Positions 62,137 through 64,000 of a stretch of 64,000 nucleotides of DNA are shown in pieces. The position numbers and the translations under genes were made by a program. Source of the DNA: Kitasatospora aureofaciens (GTDB lineage: Bacteria > Actinomycetota > Actinomycetes > Streptomycetales > Streptomycetaceae). The DNA is taken from assembly GCF_001188955.3 (NCBI RefSeq), contig NZ_JPRF03000014.1, forward strand, positions 62,001 through 126,000, written 5' to 3'. Position 1 is the first letter of the stretch. Every line of letters begins with the position of its first letter. The notes beneath the pieces were generated by a model. The model had not been told where the DNA came from. It saw nothing but the letters and a program-made list of their open reading frames with translations, and searched no databases.

Positions 62137-63746
62137 CCACCCCAGCCGACCTGCTGATCCGCGCCGCCGCCGTGCACACCCTCGCCCCGGGCGAGCCGCC
62201 GCAGCGGGCGGTCGCCGTGACCGACGGCCGGATCACCGCCCTCGCCGCCGAGCCCGACGGCCTGGACGCGCTGATCGGGCCCGGCACGGAGGTGGTGGAC
62301 GCCCCGTCGGCGACCGTGCTGCCCGCCTTCGACGACACCCACACCCATCTGATCCTGGCCGGACACAGCGTTCACGGCGTCCCGGTGCACGAGGCCCGGG
62401 ACCTCGCCGGGTTCCTGGAGCTCATCCGCGAGCGCGCCGCCCGCACCCCGGTCGGGGAGTGGATCCTCACCACGGTGAACTGGCAGGAGGTGCTGCTCGC
62501 CGAACAGCGGATGCCGACCACCGGGGAACTGGACGGCGCCACCGCCGACCACCCGGTGCTGGTGCGCCGCGGCGCGTACAACATGGTGCTCAACTCGGCC
62601 GCGCTGCGGCTGGCCGGGATCGACGGGTCCACCGAGGCACCGTCCGGCGGGGTGATCGAACGCGACGAGCACGGTCGGCTCACCGGCCGGCTGATCAACC
62701 GGGCGACCGAGCTGGTCGAGCGGGTGCTGCCACGCCCGACCCTCGCCGAGCGGATCGAGGGCCTGCGGGCGGCCTCCGCCGACTACGCCGCCACCGGGAT
62801 CGGCACCGTGCGCGACTGTCTGGTGCCGGTCGAGGACCTCGACGTACTGGACGCGGCACGGGCCGAGGGCGCGCTCGCCGTCCGGGTCCGAGCCCTGGTC
62901 TCCGGCTTCGCGGCGCGCACCCCCGAGCAGGTGGACGCACTGCTGGACCGGATGGACCGGTGGCGCACGGAGGGCCGGGACGATGCCCGACTGCGCCTCT
63001 GGGGCGTCAAGTTCGGTATCGACGGCGGCTTCGAGGCGGGCGCGCTGGAGGAGCCGTACCAGGGGCAGCCCTGCTACCACGGGCGGCTGCTCTGGGAACC
63101 GGAGCAGCTGTTCGCCGCGGTGGACCGGGTGGTCGAGCGCGGCTGGCGGGCGGGCGTGCACGCCTGGGGTGACCGCGGGCTGCGCGTGCTGCTGGACGTC
63201 TTCGAGCAGGTGCTGAAGGGCCGCCCCGGTCTGCCGCCGGGCACCCTCGTGGTCGAGCACGGCGGACTGGCCCGGGCCGACCAGCGGGCGCGGGCGATCG
63301 CGCTCGGCATCCCGGTGACGGTGCAGCACCCGCTGCTGCACGACGGCGCGCTCACCCAGCAGCGGGCCTGGGGCGAGGAGCGCACCGCCGCGCTCTTCCC
63401 GCTGCGGGAGTGGCTGGACGAGGGAGCGCAGCTCTCGGCCGGCTCGGACTTCCCGGTCGGCCCGTACGGCGCGATGGTGTCGGTGTGGGGCATGACCACC
63501 CGCGGCACCACGGCCGGGGTGGTCGGCGCCGAGCACGCGATCGGGCGGGACGAGGCGGTCGCACTGCACACCGTCGCCGCCGCCCGACTGACCGGGGAGA
63601 GCGCCGAGCGCGGCAGCCTGCGCCCGGGCGCGCTCGCCGACCTGACGCTGTGGCCCGTCGACCCGCTGAGCTGCCCGGTGGAGGAGCTCCGGGAGCTGCG
63701 GCCGGTCCGCACGGTGGTCGGTGGCCTTACCGTCCATCGGAGTTGA
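62133..63746 (+). CDS. Metal-dependent amidohydrolase (YtcJ/amidohydrolase 3 type)
   Basis: This 537-residue TIM-barrel amidohydrolase has the first metal motif FDDTHTHLIL, RDCLVPVEDLDV, HAWGDRG and VEHGGLARADQ, with the late Asp in GSDFPVGPYGAM. The family removes acyl or formyl groups from amines or hydrolyses amides. With a nitrilase in the same operon, it may process an N-acylated or amide form of the aromatic substrate. ATG overlaps the regulator stop. It is the last gene of the operon. Confidence 0.85.
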   Translation: MTTPADLLIRAAAVHTLAPGEPPQRAVAVTDGRITALAAEPDGLDALIGPGTEVVDAPSATVLPAFDDTHTHLILAGHSVHGVPVHEARDLAGFLELIRERAARTPVGEWILTTVNWQEVLLAEQRMPTTGELDGATADHPVLVRRGAYNMVLNSAALRLAGIDGSTEAPSGGVIERDEHGRLTGRLINRATELVERVLPRPTLAERIEGLRAASADYAATGIGTVRDCLVPVEDLDVLDAARAEGALAVRVRALVSGFAARTPEQVDALLDRMDRWRTEGRDDARLRLWGVKFGIDGGFEAGALEEPYQGQPCYHGRLLWEPEQLFAAVDRVVERGWRAGVHAWGDRGLRVLLDVFEQVLKGRPGLPPGTLVVEHGGLARADQRARAIALGIPVTVQHPLLHDGALTQQRAWGEERTAALFPLREWLDEGAQLSAGSDFPVGPYGAMVSVWGMTTRGTTAGVVGAEHAIGRDEAVALHTVAAARLTGESAERGSLRPGALADLTLWPVDPLSCPVEELRELRPVRTVVGGLTVHRS

Positions 63747-63800
63747 CGGACCAGTTGACGGACCAGTTGACGGACCAGTTGACGGACCAGTTGGCGGACC
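63741..63800 (+). repeat. 12-bp tandem repeat after the degradation operon
   Basis: Five copies of AGTTGACGGACC (the last with one change) start within the last codon of the amidohydrolase gene and run to 63800, directly before the stop of the minus-strand stress-protein gene. It contains TTGACG boxes but is not a known control element. Confidence 0.85.
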
Positions 63801-63801
63801 G

Positions 63802-64000
63802 TCAGGCCGCGATGAGCTCCCGCAGGTCGATGCCGTCGCGGTGCAGGGCACGCAGGTCCTCGTGGAGGTCGGACGGCGGGACGACCAGCACGCCGCCACG
63901 GGCGTGGTCCAGGCAGTAGCGGGCGACCGAGCCGCGCAGCAGGCGGCGCAGCCGTCCGCGCATCGAGCCGTGCCGCCCGGCGCTGATCACCAGCAGGTCA
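63802..64000 (-). CDS. Universal stress protein, C-terminal part (truncated by window end)
   Basis: The stop is at 63802-63804. The visible 65 residues include VISAGRHGSMRGRLRRLLRG with a following SVARYCLDHARGGVLVVPP, the ATP-binding end of the UspA fold (a G-x2-G loop followed by GS, with a slightly longer spacing than usual). The gene continues beyond the window edge. It is unrelated to the upstream operon and probably a general stress protein. Start not visible. Confidence 0.8.
   Translation of the reverse strand, partial: DLLVISAGRHGSMRGRLRRLLRGSVARYCLDHARGGVLVVPPSDLHEDLRALHRDGIDLRELIAA

Overview
The window is high-GC actinobacterial DNA and looks like a Streptomycetaceae chromosome (Streptomyces or Kitasatospora). 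The evidence is a complete whiE-type spore-pigment polyketide cluster, many GTG starts with 4-base stop/start overlaps, a c-di-AMP riboswitch ahead of a secreted transglycosylase, class F sortase, roadblock/LC7 regulators and DasR-box-like sites. I saw no rRNA, tRNA, CRISPR array or intact mobile element. Two segments (about 22.6-22.8 kb and 51.1-51.4 kb) look like decayed genes.

Layout. 0-5.3 kb: small hypotheticals, an EamA-type exporter, a PLP threonine/serine dehydratase and an APC permease. 5.4-12.6 kb: the spore-pigment type II PKS cluster, with a divergent FAD monooxygenase and a seven-gene operon (SchA/CurD-like protein, cupin, KS-alpha, KS-beta, ACP, aromatase/cyclase, TcmI-type cyclase). 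12.9-14.4 kb: a secreted pentapeptide-repeat protein and a class F sortase. 14.4-20 kb: an O-methyltransferase, a secreted beta-helix protein, endonuclease IV, a small secreted peptide and a second APC permease. 20.4-24 kb: secreted proteins (a LPXTG-less wall-type protein paired with a papain-like C70-type protease, and a riboswitch-controlled transglycosylase). 24-34 kb: a LysR regulator and a long minus-strand operon that joins a lipoprotein-dependent oligopeptide ABC importer to an S33 aminopeptidase and an M6 metalloprotease, followed by a decayed second M6 copy. 34-39 kb: a lipoprotein, a stand-alone MurF-like ligase, a YrdC/Sua5 protein, and a nucleoside hydrolase whose end is frameshifted. 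39-44.5 kb: YegP-like protein, two GT4 glycosyltransferases with a GDSL esterase, a double-Nudix protein and a DUF6188-like protein. 44.5-47 kb: a roadblock/LC7 gene set with a linked regulator that appears frameshifted. 47.6-52.6 kb: a luciferase-like oxidoreductase, membrane proteins, and an amidase-like protein.

52.8-63.8 kb is the most distinctive part: one tightly overlapping operon that reads as CoA-dependent conversion of a 2-substituted benzoate to gentisate and on to central metabolism. It has a benzoate/2-aminobenzoate-type CoA ligase fused to a hot-dog thioesterase, a salicylyl-CoA 5-hydroxylase/anthraniloyl-CoA monooxygenase-type double flavoprotein, a nitrilase, gentisate 1,2-dioxygenase, a fumarylacetoacetate-hydrolase-fold enzyme, maleate cis-trans isomerase, a PaaX-type regulator and a YtcJ-type amidohydrolase. 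The pairing of an FAH-fold hydrolase with maleate isomerase suggests direct hydrolysis of maleylpyruvate rather than thiol-dependent isomerisation. The nitrilase and amidohydrolase suggest that the true growth substrate is a nitrile or amide precursor. The window ends inside a universal-stress-protein gene on the minus strand.
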